A DNA stretch of 64,000 nt from Roseiarcus sp036488815. Lineage in GTDB: Bacteria > Pseudomonadota > Alphaproteobacteria > Rhizobiales > Beijerinckiaceae. A model generated the notes under the pieces. It was not told the DNA's origin, ran no database searches, and saw only the letters and a list, made by a program, of their open reading frames with translations. Both the position numbers and the translations under genes were made by a program. Shown piece after piece: positions 35,555 through 44,422 of this stretch (positions within the stretch are counted from its first letter, which is position 1; each line of letters begins with the position of its first letter). The stretch lies in NCBI GenBank assembly GCA_036488815.1, contig DASXGX010000143.1, positions 9,243 through 73,242 of the forward strand. The letters run 5' to 3'.

Positions 35555-37096
35555 ATGGCGATTCGGCCGGAATTGCGGCGGCGTTGTGACGTGCTGATCG
35601 TGGGGGCCGGACCGACCGGCCTCGTGCTCGCGCTCTGGCTCGTCAGGCTCGGGGTGAAGGTTCGCATCGTCGACATAACCGAGGGGCCGGGAACGGCGTC
35701 GCGCGCTCTCGCGGTGCAAGCGCGCACCCTGGAACTCTATCGCCAGCTCGACCTCGCCGACGCCGTGGCCGAGAGAGCCTACTCCGCGGTGGGAGTCAAT
35801 TTGTGGAGCCGCGGGCGCGCTGTTACGCGCATCCCCTTCGAGCAGGTCGGCAAGGCGGTAACCCCCTACCCCTCGCTGCGAATTTTTCCGCAGGACGAGC
35901 ACGAGCGCCTGCTCGTCGATAGGCTCGCAGCGTCGGGAGTTGCGGTGGACCGGCAGATCGAGCTGGTCGAATTCACACAGGACGCCGCGGGGATCGTCGC
36001 CAGGCTGCGGCGCGGCGATGGAGAGGACGAGCTGTGCGAAGCGCTGTACCTCGCGGGATGCGACGGCGCGCATTCGCGCGTGCGTGAAATCCTCGGCGTC
36101 GGTTTCGGTGGCGGGACGTACCCCCATGTCTTCTATGTCGCGGACGTCGAAGCGGTTGGGCCCGCGGTCAATGGCGAACTCGTCGTCGACCTCGACGACG
36201 CCGATTTCCTGGCGATCTTTCCGCTCGCCGCCGAGCGCCGTATCCGGCTCATCGGCACGGTGCGAGGCAAGGCGGCCGAGCGCCCGGAAAGCCTCGGCTT
36301 CGCCGACATCAGCCGCCGCGCGATCGAGAACCTCAAGCTGAACGTGGAGACGGTCAACTGGTTTTCGACCTACCGCGTACATCATCGCGTCGCCGAACGA
36401 TTTCGCAGCGGACGCGCCTTCCTGCTGGGGGACGCAGCCCACATTCACAGCCCCGTCGGCGGCCAGGGGATGAACACCGGGATCGGCGACGCGATCAACC
36501 TCGCCTGGAAGCTCAAAGCGGCGCTCAGCCGCCGGGCGCAGGATGGCTTGCTCGACAGCTTCGAAGCCGAGCGGATCGCCTTCGCCCGCCGGCTGGTCGC
36601 GACCACCGACCGCCTATTCACCTTCGTGACGGCGGACGGGCCGCTCGCCAACACGATCCGCGTCAATGTCGCGCCGATTGCGCTCTCCGCATTGGCGCAA
36701 TTCGAGGCGTGGCGCGAGTGGCTGTTTTGGACAATCTCCCAGATTGGCCTCAATTACCGCGGCGGCCCGCTCAGCCTCGGCAAGGCGGGCCGGGTCCATG
36801 GCGGGGATCGCCTGCCTTGGGCGAAAGCTGGCAGTGGCGACACATTCCAGACCTTGGGCGGCCTCACGTGGCAGGCGCACCTCTATGGCGTCGCCAGCGC
36901 GGAGCTCGTCGCCTGGTGTCGCGAACGGGCGCTGCCGCTGCACGTCTTTCCTTGGGCGCCCGCTTACGAACAGGCGGGACTGGCGCTGAACGCGCTCTAT
37001 CTCCTGCGCCCCGACGACTACGTTGCCGCCGCGGACGAAGCAGCCTCGGTCGAAACCTTGCGCGCCTACTTCGCCGACCGCGGTCTGACGCCATGA
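35555..37096 (+). CDS. FAD-dependent aromatic-ring monooxygenase (PheA/TfdB family)
   Basis: 513 residues from the ATG at 35555 with GGAGG upstream; the frame is open to 35513. FAD-binding GAGPTGLVLALWLVRLGVKV near the N-terminus, the CDGAHSRVRE motif mid-protein and GRAFLLGDAAHIHSPVGGQG (GD motif, about residue 293) define the p-hydroxybenzoate-hydroxylase fold. The C-terminal thioredoxin-like domain of phenol hydroxylases is short and diverged. Natural substrate unknown. It follows the TPP enzyme gene by 28 bases and is probably co-transcribed. Confidence 0.88.
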   Translation: MAIRPELRRRCDVLIVGAGPTGLVLALWLVRLGVKVRIVDITEGPGTASRALAVQARTLELYRQLDLADAVAERAYSAVGVNLWSRGRAVTRIPFEQVGKAVTPYPSLRIFPQDEHERLLVDRLAASGVAVDRQIELVEFTQDAAGIVARLRRGDGEDELCEALYLAGCDGAHSRVREILGVGFGGGTYPHVFYVADVEAVGPAVNGELVVDLDDADFLAIFPLAAERRIRLIGTVRGKAAERPESLGFADISRRAIENLKLNVETVNWFSTYRVHHRVAERFRSGRAFLLGDAAHIHSPVGGQGMNTGIGDAINLAWKLKAALSRRAQDGLLDSFEAERIAFARRLVATTDRLFTFVTADGPLANTIRVNVAPIALSALAQFEAWREWLFWTISQIGLNYRGGPLSLGKAGRVHGGDRLPWAKAGSGDTFQTLGGLTWQAHLYGVASAELVAWCRERALPLHVFPWAPAYEQAGLALNALYLLRPDDYVAAADEAASVETLRAYFADRGLTP

Positions 37097-37130
37097 ATTT
37101 CGGTTTTCCGCCAACTTCTTGCGAGCACTG

Positions 37131-38948
37131 ATGGCTGGGCGTATCGAGGACTACGCCGCCATCGGCAATTGCGAGACGATTGCCCTCGTCGGCCGCGACG
37201 GCTCGATCGACTGGTTGTGCCTGCCGCGGTTCGACAGCGGGGCTTGTCTGTCCGCGTTGCTCGGCTCGCCCGAGCATGGGCGCTGGCTCGTGGGGCCGGC
37301 GGACGGTTCAAGCTGCGCCACGCGACAGTATTGCGGCGACACGCTCATCCTCGAGACGCGGTTCGAGAATGCCGAAGGCGCGGTCACGGTGACCGATTTC
37401 ATGAGCCGGCGCGACGGCTACGCCGACCTGATGCGTATCGTGCGCGGGGTGCGCGGCCAGATGGACATGCGCTGGGAACTGGTGGTGCGCTTCGACTATG
37501 GCTCCGTCACGCCGTGGACGACGCGCGAGGAGGATGGACGGCTCCAATTCGTCGCCGGTCCAGACCGGCTCACGCTCGAGACGAACGCGCCGATACGGGG
37601 GGAGGATTTCCGCACCCTCGGCGAATTCACCGTTCGCGAAGGCGAGGAAGTCACCTTCGTCCTCACTTGGCGCCCCTCCTACCGCCCGACGCCGCCGCCG
37701 ATGGACCCGCGCGAAGCCTTCAGCCAAGTCAAAGCGAACTGGACCGAGTGGGCGCGACCGTTCGAACGCTCGAGGCCCTGGTCCGATGCCGTGATGCGTT
37801 CCCTCCTCACCCTGAAGGCGCTCGCCCATTGGGAAACGGGTGGCCTCGTCGCTGCGGGTACGACGTCCCTGCCCGAAAAGCTCGGTGGGCCTCGGAACTG
37901 GGACTATCGGTTCTGCTGGCTGCGCGATGCGACCTTCACCCTCTACGCGCTCACCGAGTCGGGCTTCTACGAAGAGGCGAAGAACTGGCATCAATGGCTG
38001 CTGAGAGCCGCCGCCGGGTCACCCGACGATCTACAAATCATGTACGGAGTCGCCGGCGAGCGGCGCCTTGAAGAATATGAAATTCCGTGGCTGCCCGGGT
38101 ACGAGGGCGCCGCCCCCGTGCGGGTCGGCAACGCCGCGGTTGGACAACTCCAGCTCGACGTCTACGGCGAACTGCTGGACGCCTTTTACGTCGGGCGGCG
38201 CGCCGGACTGGCGACGAGCGACGCAAGCTGGGCGCTCGAATGCGCGCTCCTCGCCCATCTCGAGACGATTTGGCGCGAGCCCGACGACGGGATCTGGGAA
38301 GTGCGGGGCGGCCGCAAGCCCTTCACCCATTCGAGGGTCATGTGTTGGGTCGCCTTCGATCGCGCCGTGCGATCGATCGAAGAGTTCGGCCTCGACGGCC
38401 CGCTTCAGCGCTGGCGCGACATCCGCGACGAGATCCACGAGGAGGTTTGCCGGCATGGCTACGATCCCCGGCAGAACGCCTTCGTGCAATATTTCGGGTC
38501 TGACGCTTTGGACGCCAGCTTGCTGCTGATTCCCATGGTCGGATTCCTGCCGGCCGACGATCCGCGCGTTATGGGCACGCTCACGGCAATCGAGCGCAAG
38601 CTTGTGCGAAATGGACTGGTTTTGCGCTACGACACGGGGGCCGGAACCGACGGTTTGCCACCCGGCGAAGGCGCGTTCCTCGCCTGCAGCTTCTGGCTCG
38701 CGGACAATTACATCCTGGCCGGTCGCCTGGAAGACGCGAAGGCATTGTTCGAGCGGCTCGTGGCGCTCGCCAATGATGTGGGTCTGCTTGCGGAGGAGTA
38801 CGACCCGCAGACGGGCCGGCTGCTGGGCAATTTTCCCCAGGCCTTCTCTCATCTCGCCCTGATCAACACCGCCCACAATCTCGCCGGCGGCGTGGGGCCG
38901 GTCGAGCTACGCAGCTCTGGCAGCGGCGCGAAGGACAAGTCCGCCTAG
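37131..38948 (+). CDS. Glycoside hydrolase family 15 protein (trehalase/glucoamylase-like)
   Basis: 605 residues from the ATG at 37131 (37119 possible). N-terminal beta-domain starts GRIEDYAAIGNCETIALVGR, then DGSIDWLCLPRF. The (alpha/alpha)6 catalytic barrel shows GGPRNWDYRFCWLRDATFTL and the C-terminal LLAEEYDPQTGRLLGNFPQA with a catalytic Glu. No signal peptide, so it works in the cytosol. Family relatives split trehalose or alpha-glucans; trehalose turnover would fit a stress locus. It is probably the third gene of the TPP-monooxygenase operon (34-base gap). Confidence 0.88.
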   Translation: MAGRIEDYAAIGNCETIALVGRDGSIDWLCLPRFDSGACLSALLGSPEHGRWLVGPADGSSCATRQYCGDTLILETRFENAEGAVTVTDFMSRRDGYADLMRIVRGVRGQMDMRWELVVRFDYGSVTPWTTREEDGRLQFVAGPDRLTLETNAPIRGEDFRTLGEFTVREGEEVTFVLTWRPSYRPTPPPMDPREAFSQVKANWTEWARPFERSRPWSDAVMRSLLTLKALAHWETGGLVAAGTTSLPEKLGGPRNWDYRFCWLRDATFTLYALTESGFYEEAKNWHQWLLRAAAGSPDDLQIMYGVAGERRLEEYEIPWLPGYEGAAPVRVGNAAVGQLQLDVYGELLDAFYVGRRAGLATSDASWALECALLAHLETIWREPDDGIWEVRGGRKPFTHSRVMCWVAFDRAVRSIEEFGLDGPLQRWRDIRDEIHEEVCRHGYDPRQNAFVQYFGSDALDASLLLIPMVGFLPADDPRVMGTLTAIERKLVRNGLVLRYDTGAGTDGLPPGEGAFLACSFWLADNYILAGRLEDAKALFERLVALANDVGLLAEEYDPQTGRLLGNFPQAFSHLALINTAHNLAGGVGPVELRSSGSGAKDKSA

Positions 38949-39000
38949 AGCGCGACTGCTTCGCTGAAGCTGTACGGATCTGCACAGTCGCGGATTTGAC

Positions 39001-39025
39001 GGAACCGCGCCCTATGGGCTGCGTT
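39001..39025 (+). promoter_or_regulatory. EcfG promoter for the hemerythrin-repeat gene
   Basis: GGAAC (39001-39005), 16-base spacer, CGTT (39022-39025), 30 bases before the start codon: an exact EcfG consensus match. Confidence 0.85.
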
Positions 39026-39055
39026 GGTGACCAGAAACGAACGCAGGAGTGCGGC

Positions 39056-40417
39056 ATGGCGAAGGACGTCGAGAAGCCAGCCCGCGAGACCCAGCAGCAA
39101 CGATCTGAGACCCAGCAATCGCACCAAAAAGACGGCGGGTCCAAATCGGGTCAGTCCAAATCGGGGAACGGGTCCAAGGGCGAGAACGAAATTGTTCAAT
39201 TGATGCGCGCGCAGCACCAGACGCTGGAAAGCGCGCTCGAAAAACGGAACCAAAACGGGGACCTGGGCTCGGTCGTGAGGGAATTCGCGATGGCGTGGAT
39301 TCCACACGACGACATCGAAATCGAACTGCTCTATCCCGCGATGGTGTCGGGGGGCGTCGAGGTCGAGACCCTGGCAGAGTCGGTCATTCGTCACGACATC
39401 ATCAATCTGGTGCTGGCCGACTTGCTTGGGCAGCCCGAACAGGATTCGGCGCGCGTCAAGCTCGAGATCTTGGCCGCCGAATACGGCGCCCTGCAGTCCA
39501 TGGAGGAACGCCTCGGAGACGTGTCCGACCGCGTCGAGTCGGCGGGCGAGGCCTCGCCCGACCTGCTCGAACGCATGAAGGAGCGACACGAGGCCAGAAA
39601 GGGTCGCCTGGAAAGGGCGGGCGATAATCTCGGAGCGGCTCTTGGCGCGCTGGCGTCGCGGAGCCTCAGCGTCCGCTCGGTGAGCCAGCAATCCCGAAGG
39701 GAGAACGAGATGCAGAGAAATCAGAGCTTCCGCGATCGCGACGAGCAGGGCCGGTTCCTTCCCGAGGAGGAGCGCGGCGGACGTGGCTATGAGCGCGAGT
39801 CGCGGGGTCGGTACGAAGACATGCGCGGTCGATACGAAGACGACGATCGCGACGAGCGGCGGGCCCGCAGCCGCTACGACGAGGACGAACGCTATCGCGG
39901 CGAGGAGCAGGGTCGAGGACGCCGCGGCGGCTGGTTCGGCGATTCCGAAGGCCACAGCGAAGCCGCCCGGCGCGCTTGGCGGAGCGGGCGCCACGGCGAA
40001 AGTGGCTGGTTCGGCGACTCCGAAGGCCATAGCGAAGCCTCGCGGCGCGGCTGGCGGACCGGCCACCACGGCGAAAGCGGCTGGTTCGGCGACCCCGAAG
40101 GCCATTCGCAAGCTTCGCGGCGCGGCTGGGAGGAACGCGAAGGCGACTATCGCCAGGGCAACGGCGGCGAATCGCGCAGCCGAAGCCGCTTCAGCGAGGA
40201 CGATCGCTATCGCGGCGGTCGTTACGCCGATGACGAACGCTACCGCGGCCGTGAGGACGAGGGGCGCGGACGCGGCCACGGCGGCTGGTTCGGCGATCCC
40301 GAAGGCCATTCGATGGCTTCGCGGCGCGGCTGGGAGGAACGCGAGGGTGGCGAGTATCGCTCCCGCGAGCGCGACGATGAGGATCGCGATCGTCGGCGGT
40401 CGCGCTACGACCACTAA
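39056..40417 (+). CDS. Hemerythrin-domain protein fused to a repeat-rich stress tail
   Basis: 453 residues from the ATG at 39056 (AGGAG upstream; the frame is open to 38996). Residues 40-185 form a hemerythrin-like four-helix domain with likely metal ligands in MRAQHQTLE, WIPHDDIEIELLYPA and VIRHDIINL. After about residue 218 the protein becomes highly charged (Arg/Asp/Glu/Tyr) and carries four copies of GWFGD(S/P)EGHSxASRRGW, a unit seen in rhizobial KGG-like stress proteins. An internal ATG at 39710 has its own strong AAGGGAGA site, so the tail may also be made alone. A di-iron oxygen/NO sensor or iron store tied to a disordered protective tail is plausible. Confidence 0.8.
   Translation: MAKDVEKPARETQQQRSETQQSHQKDGGSKSGQSKSGNGSKGENEIVQLMRAQHQTLESALEKRNQNGDLGSVVREFAMAWIPHDDIEIELLYPAMVSGGVEVETLAESVIRHDIINLVLADLLGQPEQDSARVKLEILAAEYGALQSMEERLGDVSDRVESAGEASPDLLERMKERHEARKGRLERAGDNLGAALGALASRSLSVRSVSQQSRRENEMQRNQSFRDRDEQGRFLPEEERGGRGYERESRGRYEDMRGRYEDDDRDERRARSRYDEDERYRGEEQGRGRRGGWFGDSEGHSEAARRAWRSGRHGESGWFGDSEGHSEASRRGWRTGHHGESGWFGDPEGHSQASRRGWEEREGDYRQGNGGESRSRSRFSEDDRYRGGRYADDERYRGREDEGRGRGHGGWFGDPEGHSMASRRGWEEREGGEYRSRERDDEDRDRRRSRYDH
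39929..40333 (+). repeat. Four in-frame copies of a 17-residue unit
   Basis: Units begin near 39929, 40007, 40079 and 40283 and read GWFGDSEGHSEAARRAW or close variants (S/P at position 6, G/A at 16). The first three are spaced about 75 bases apart and the fourth is separated by a charged spacer. DNA identity between copies is high, suggesting recent duplication. Confidence 0.8.
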
Positions 40418-40594
40418 GCGGCGCCCCACGGGTGGCGGAATTCGGGTGGGCTGACCGCCTTCCCGGTTCCCTCGAGAGGCGCGGGCTCCGGTCCGCGCCT
40501 CGCTTGCATCGGCGGCGCCAAGGCGGGTTCCTGACGGCGCGACGGTTCGAGGACCCACCGGCTCCCCACGCGTCGCGCCAACGAGAAGAAGCGC

Positions 40595-41986
40595 ATGATG
40601 CAAGAGACGCAAGATCTGTCGCACGGCGACTCGCTAACGAGCAGCTTCATCGCGGGCTCGAACGGCTTGGTGGGCCGGCTCCCCGATAACGTCCTTGAGA
40701 CGCTGCGGCCTCGCATGACCCTCGTCTCGCTCGCGCGGGGCGAATTGATTTGCCGCTCCGGCGAAGGGCTGGAATCCGTCTACTTCCCCTGCTCGGGCAT
40801 GATTTCGGCGACGCTCGACGCGACGCGCTCCGCGGCTGAGGCGTATGTGATCGGGCGCGAAGGTTTTGCCGCGCCGCCCGCGATGCACGCGCTGCGTTGC
40901 CCCTATACGTTCACCGTACAGATGGCCTGTTGCGCGCTCGTCATCGACGCCGAGTTCTTGCGCATGGTCGTCCGGCGTGACCGCATGACCGAGGACATCT
41001 TCCATCGCTTCCAGCACGTCCTCCTGCTGCAGGCGGCCTCGTCCGCGGTGGCGCACGCCACCGAGCGGCTCGAAGCGCGCCTCGCCCGCTGGCTCCTGAT
41101 GTGCGCCGACCGGGTCGGGCCGCGACTGCCCGTCGTCCATTCCGACATCTCGAGAGCGCTCGCGGTGCGGCGCGCCGGGGTGACGCTCGCAATCCATATG
41201 CTCGAAAGCGAAGGCGCCGTGCGCGCGCGACGCGCGCGCATCGAAGTGCTCGACCGCAACAAGCTGCGCCGTCGCGCAGGCCCGACCTACGGGATCGCCG
41301 AGGACGAATATGCGCGCCTGATCGGTCGCGAGAACGGCGGCGAACCGAGCTGGGCGCACGACCGGATCGAGGCGCAGGAACCGGTGTCGCCAGGAACCTT
41401 TCGATGGATCGATTGTTACGCTGGACAGGCCCTGCCGCAAGGCGTTGCAGGGCCCTTCGAGACACGGAGAGGCGACATGCCCGACACCCCCCTGAAAGAT
41501 CTGCTCGTTCATGGTCTCAAAGACATGTACTTCGCGGAGAACGCGATCATCAAGGCGTTGCCGAAGATGATCGACGCCGCCGAAAGCCCGGACCTCAAGG
41601 AGGCGCTGAGCCATCATCGCGACGAGACGAACGGCCACGTCGAGCGACTCGAAGAGGCCTTCCGCGCAATCGACGTCAAGAGCCAGTCGACGCCCTGCGA
41701 GGCAATGAAAGGGATCTTGAAGGAAGGCGACGAGGTCGTCGAGAAGTTCGGCAAGTCGCCGGCGGCGGACGCGGCCATCATATTCGCCTGTCAGGCGGTC
41801 GAGCACTACGAGATCACCCGCTATGGATCGCTACGCGAATGGGCCGAGAACCTCGGGTTCGACGATGTCGCCTCCATTCTGAAAGAGACGCTCGACGAGG
41901 AGTACGCCGCCGACGACAAGCTGACCGCGCTCGCCAGGCGAGAGGCTAACCCCGAGGGCGGCGGCCGCGAAGCACGGGCGCGCTGA
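40595..41986 (+). CDS. Crp/Fnr-type regulator continuous with a ferritin-like DUF892 (YciF) domain
   Basis: One open frame of 463 residues. Residues 20-255 are a Crp/Fnr protein: a cNMP-type barrel with ESVYFPCSGMISATLDATRS and GREGFAAPPAMHAL, then the C-terminal HTH (ISRALAVRRAGVTLAIHMLE). Residues 295-463 are a complete YciF/DUF892 ferritin-like domain (PLKDLLVHGLKDMYFAENAI, then HVERLEEAF, then AVEHYEITRYGSL). The 40-residue joint has no family character and contains an EcfG-like promoter (41393-41417) and GGAGAGGCG ahead of ATG 41477. The DUF892 part is therefore probably also made as its own 169-residue protein; whether the long fusion is made is open. Confidence 0.75.
   Translation: MMQETQDLSHGDSLTSSFIAGSNGLVGRLPDNVLETLRPRMTLVSLARGELICRSGEGLESVYFPCSGMISATLDATRSAAEAYVIGREGFAAPPAMHALRCPYTFTVQMACCALVIDAEFLRMVVRRDRMTEDIFHRFQHVLLLQAASSAVAHATERLEARLARWLLMCADRVGPRLPVVHSDISRALAVRRAGVTLAIHMLESEGAVRARRARIEVLDRNKLRRRAGPTYGIAEDEYARLIGRENGGEPSWAHDRIEAQEPVSPGTFRWIDCYAGQALPQGVAGPFETRRGDMPDTPLKDLLVHGLKDMYFAENAIIKALPKMIDAAESPDLKEALSHHRDETNGHVERLEEAFRAIDVKSQSTPCEAMKGILKEGDEVVEKFGKSPAADAAIIFACQAVEHYEITRYGSLREWAENLGFDDVASILKETLDEEYAADDKLTALARREANPEGGGREARAR
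41393..41417 (+). promoter_or_regulatory. EcfG-like promoter inside the Crp-YciF reading frame
   Basis: GGAAC at 41393-41397, 16-base spacer, TGTT at 41414-41417 (three of four in the -10 box), followed 60 bases on by GGAGAGGCG and ATG 41477 of the ferritin-like domain. yciF-type genes are usual EcfG targets in rhizobia. Confidence 0.6.
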
Positions 41987-42056
41987 GCGCTTCCCCAACC
42001 AACGCGCGCGCCTGAGCCTCTTCGCTTGGGCGCGCTTTCTTTTGAAGGGAGAAGCC

Positions 42057-42281
42057 ATGTCGACAGTTGCCTACAAAGTGGAGCCCGTGGGCGGCGAATG
42101 GGCGCTGAAACGTGAAGGCCGCACGACTATGACCTATGCGACGCGTTCGGCGGCGTATGAAGTCGCCGTAGCGGAAGCCGAAGGCGATTTGCGCGAGGGC
42201 CGCGACGTCATGATCGAGGTGCTGTGCGGCGACGAAGTGGCCCAGCAGGACGAGGCTTCCGCCGGCGCGCGGTCCACCTGA
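42057..42281 (+). CDS. DUF2188-like small protein
   Basis: 74 residues from the ATG at 42057 (AAGGGAGAAG upstream). It reads VAYKVEPVGGEWALKREGRT and then AYEVAVAEAEGDLREGRDVM, the layout of the DUF2188 family: a short beta-hairpin followed by a helix and strand. Members are small stress-associated proteins without known activity. In line with the preceding and following genes. Confidence 0.7.
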   Translation: MSTVAYKVEPVGGEWALKREGRTTMTYATRSAAYEVAVAEAEGDLREGRDVMIEVLCGDEVAQQDEASAGARST

Positions 42282-42300
42282 TCCGCGGATCGAGGTCGTC

Positions 42301-42996
42301 ATGCCGGTGACATTGACGTGGCCGGACATTGGCCTGCGCATTGTGCTGACGGTGCTGGCGGCCCTGGCGATCGGCTTCGACCGTCGCGCGCGCGGAAGGC
42401 CGGCGGGAATGCGCACCACCCTGTTGGTCGCGCTGGCTGCGTGCCTCGCGATGATCCAAACGAACTGGCTGATGAACAGCGTCGGGAAGACGCCGGATTC
42501 GTTCGTCGTGCTCGATCTGATGCGCTTGCCGCTCGGCATATTGACCGGCGTCGGCTTCATCGGCGGTGGCGCGATCCTCAAGCGTGACGACAGCGTGCTC
42601 GGGCTCACGACCGCCGCGACGCTTTGGTTCGTGACCGTCGTGGGGCTCTGCATGGGAGGCGGACAGATCACGCTCGGCGTGGTCGGCGCCGTGATCGGCG
42701 TGATCGTGCTCCGCGGCTTGTATGGCCTCGAGGAGCGCGTTCACCAGGAGCGCGCGTCGAAGCTCCGCATCAAATGGGGACGCGACGATTTCGACATGAT
42801 CGCGGCGCTGACTGCGCTCGACGCGGCAGACATGAAGGTCGCCAATTACGCGCTCAAACGCGAACCCGAGCAGCACGTGCAGGAACTGCAATGCGAGGTG
42901 CGGCGGCGCCGTCTTCCCGGACAATGCGATCTGCCCGCCGCTTTCATCGAGCTGACACGCGCGCCAAGCGTTCTCGAATGGGAATGGAAGGACTGA
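42301..42996 (+). CDS. MgtC/SapB family membrane protein
   Basis: 231 residues with four or five membrane helices. It opens TWPDIGLRIVLTVLAALAIG, continues with FDRRARGRPAGMRTTLLVAL and PLGILTGVGFIGGGAILKRD, all conserved in MgtC. A soluble C-terminal domain of about 80 residues follows. MgtC proteins modulate the F1Fo ATP synthase and magnesium or acid stress survival. The window shows no magnesium-sensing leader upstream; the gene starts 19 bases after the DUF2188-like gene and is probably in its operon. Confidence 0.9.
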   Translation: MPVTLTWPDIGLRIVLTVLAALAIGFDRRARGRPAGMRTTLLVALAACLAMIQTNWLMNSVGKTPDSFVVLDLMRLPLGILTGVGFIGGGAILKRDDSVLGLTTAATLWFVTVVGLCMGGGQITLGVVGAVIGVIVLRGLYGLEERVHQERASKLRIKWGRDDFDMIAALTALDAADMKVANYALKREPEQHVQELQCEVRRRRLPGQCDLPAAFIELTRAPSVLEWEWKD

Positions 42997-43072
42997 TATC
43001 GCACGGCAGGAACTTTTTCCTGGGCGCTCCGGTTTCATTGGCGAGGGCGATGCGTCTCTGAAGGAGCCGGCC

Positions 43073-43360
43073 ATGGAAGATCGCAAGCAAAAGCGATGGT
43101 CCGCTGAGGCGACGGCGCACTCCGACGCGCTCGACCTCGAGCCGGGTGTCTTCACCAAGCGCAGCGCAAGCGACATAGCGCGCTCTCTCAAGCATTCGGC
43201 TGAGGTCAGCGATCGACGCAAGTCGACGCCTTTCCGCTCCGCCATGTCGATGCTGACGATGTACGTCAACCGGGCTGGCGCCAACCTGTCGCCGCAGCGC
43301 AAGCGAACGTTGGAACAAGCGAAGATCAAGCTGCGTGAGCTCTTCAAGCGGCCGCGCTGA
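43073..43360 (+). CDS. DUF3175 domain protein
   Basis: 95 residues. The whole protein is a DUF3175 domain: KRWSAEATAHSDALDLEPGV, FTKRSASDIARSLKHSAEVS, then SAMSMLTMYVNRAGANLSPQ with a basic C-terminus. No function known, but family members are frequent in the stress loci of soil Alphaproteobacteria. A GGAAC at 43009-43013 followed 17 bases later by GGTT is a weak EcfG-type candidate. Confidence 0.85.
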   Translation: MEDRKQKRWSAEATAHSDALDLEPGVFTKRSASDIARSLKHSAEVSDRRKSTPFRSAMSMLTMYVNRAGANLSPQRKRTLEQAKIKLRELFKRPR

Positions 43361-43387
43361 GCGTCGCTCCATTCCAGGAGAAGCCCC

Positions 43388-44398
43388 ATGAGCCTCGATC
43401 AATTGCGCTCCTCGCGAAGGCAAGTCTTCGCGGGGGTCGCCTCCGGCATCGCCGCCGTCGCCAGCGGCGGATCGGCCGTCGCGCAGAACAAAGGTTATGC
43501 GGCGCCCGCGATGGCGCAGGCCCTCAAGGATCCCAGGTCGGAATACCCGCGTCCGCCCTTTCCTCCGCAGCAGCAGGATCCGCCGGGCCTCGCCAGCAAG
43601 ATGACGCCGCGTCCCGATCACGGCGAGACGAGCTACAAGGGCTCGGGGCGCCTCACCGGGCGCAAGGTCCTGATCACCGGCGGCGATTCTGGCATGGGTC
43701 GCGCCGCCGCGATCGCCTATGCGCGCGAAGGCGCCGACGTCGCCTTCGGCTATCTGCCCGTCGAGGAGCCCGACGCCCGCGAAGTGGTGGAACTCATCCA
43801 GGCCGAAGGCCGCAAGGCTGTTCCTCTGCCGGGCGACATTCGCAGCGAGGAATTTTGTCAGCGCCTGGTCGACGACGCTGTGCGCGAGCTCGGCGGCCTC
43901 GACGTTCTCGTCAGCAACGCCGCCATGCAGCACGCCTGCACGTCGCTGCTCGACATCTCGAGTGAGCAATTCGACTCGACTTTCAAGACCAACGTCTATG
44001 CGATGTTTTGGATCACCAAGGCCGCCTTGCCGCATCTCCAGCCGGGCTCGACGATCATCTATACGACCTCGGTGAACGCCTACGATCCGTCCGAAATTCT
44101 GCTCGACTACGCCGCGACGAAAGCGGCGATCATGAACTTCACCAAGGGACTCGCCAAGCAGGTCGCCAGCAAGGGCATTCGCGTCAACGCCGTCGCGCCG
44201 GGGCCGATCTGGACGCCGTTGCAGCCGAGCGGCGGACAGCCGCCCGACGCGCTGCCGCACTTCGGCGCCAACAGTCCGATGGGCCGTCCCGGCCAGCCGG
44301 CCGAACTCGCGCCGATCTACGTGCTCCTCGCCTCGTCCGAGCCGAGCTATTCGACCGGACAGGTGTTCGGCGCGGTCGGCGGCCGCGGCGGTCCGTAA
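43388..44398 (+). CDS. Short-chain dehydrogenase/reductase with Tat-like leader (YghA-like)
   Basis: 336 residues. N-terminal SSRRQVFAGVASGIAAVASG looks like a Tat signal with paired arginines, followed by a Pro-rich spacer (PRPPFPPQQQDPPGLASKM). The SDR core has LITGGDSGMGRAAAIAYARE, NAAMQH, TTSVNAYDPSEILLDYAATK (Ser and Y-x3-K) and PGPIWTPLQPSGG, as in YghA-type oxidoreductases. A Tat leader would put an NAD(P)-dependent enzyme in the periplasm, which is unusual; many YghA relatives carry the same leader. Confidence 0.88.
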   Translation: MSLDQLRSSRRQVFAGVASGIAAVASGGSAVAQNKGYAAPAMAQALKDPRSEYPRPPFPPQQQDPPGLASKMTPRPDHGETSYKGSGRLTGRKVLITGGDSGMGRAAAIAYAREGADVAFGYLPVEEPDAREVVELIQAEGRKAVPLPGDIRSEEFCQRLVDDAVRELGGLDVLVSNAAMQHACTSLLDISSEQFDSTFKTNVYAMFWITKAALPHLQPGSTIIYTTSVNAYDPSEILLDYAATKAAIMNFTKGLAKQVASKGIRVNAVAPGPIWTPLQPSGGQPPDALPHFGANSPMGRPGQPAELAPIYVLLASSEPSYSTGQVFGAVGGRGGP

Positions 44399-44422
44399 GA
44401 GGGAGCCGCTGGCGGGCGAACG

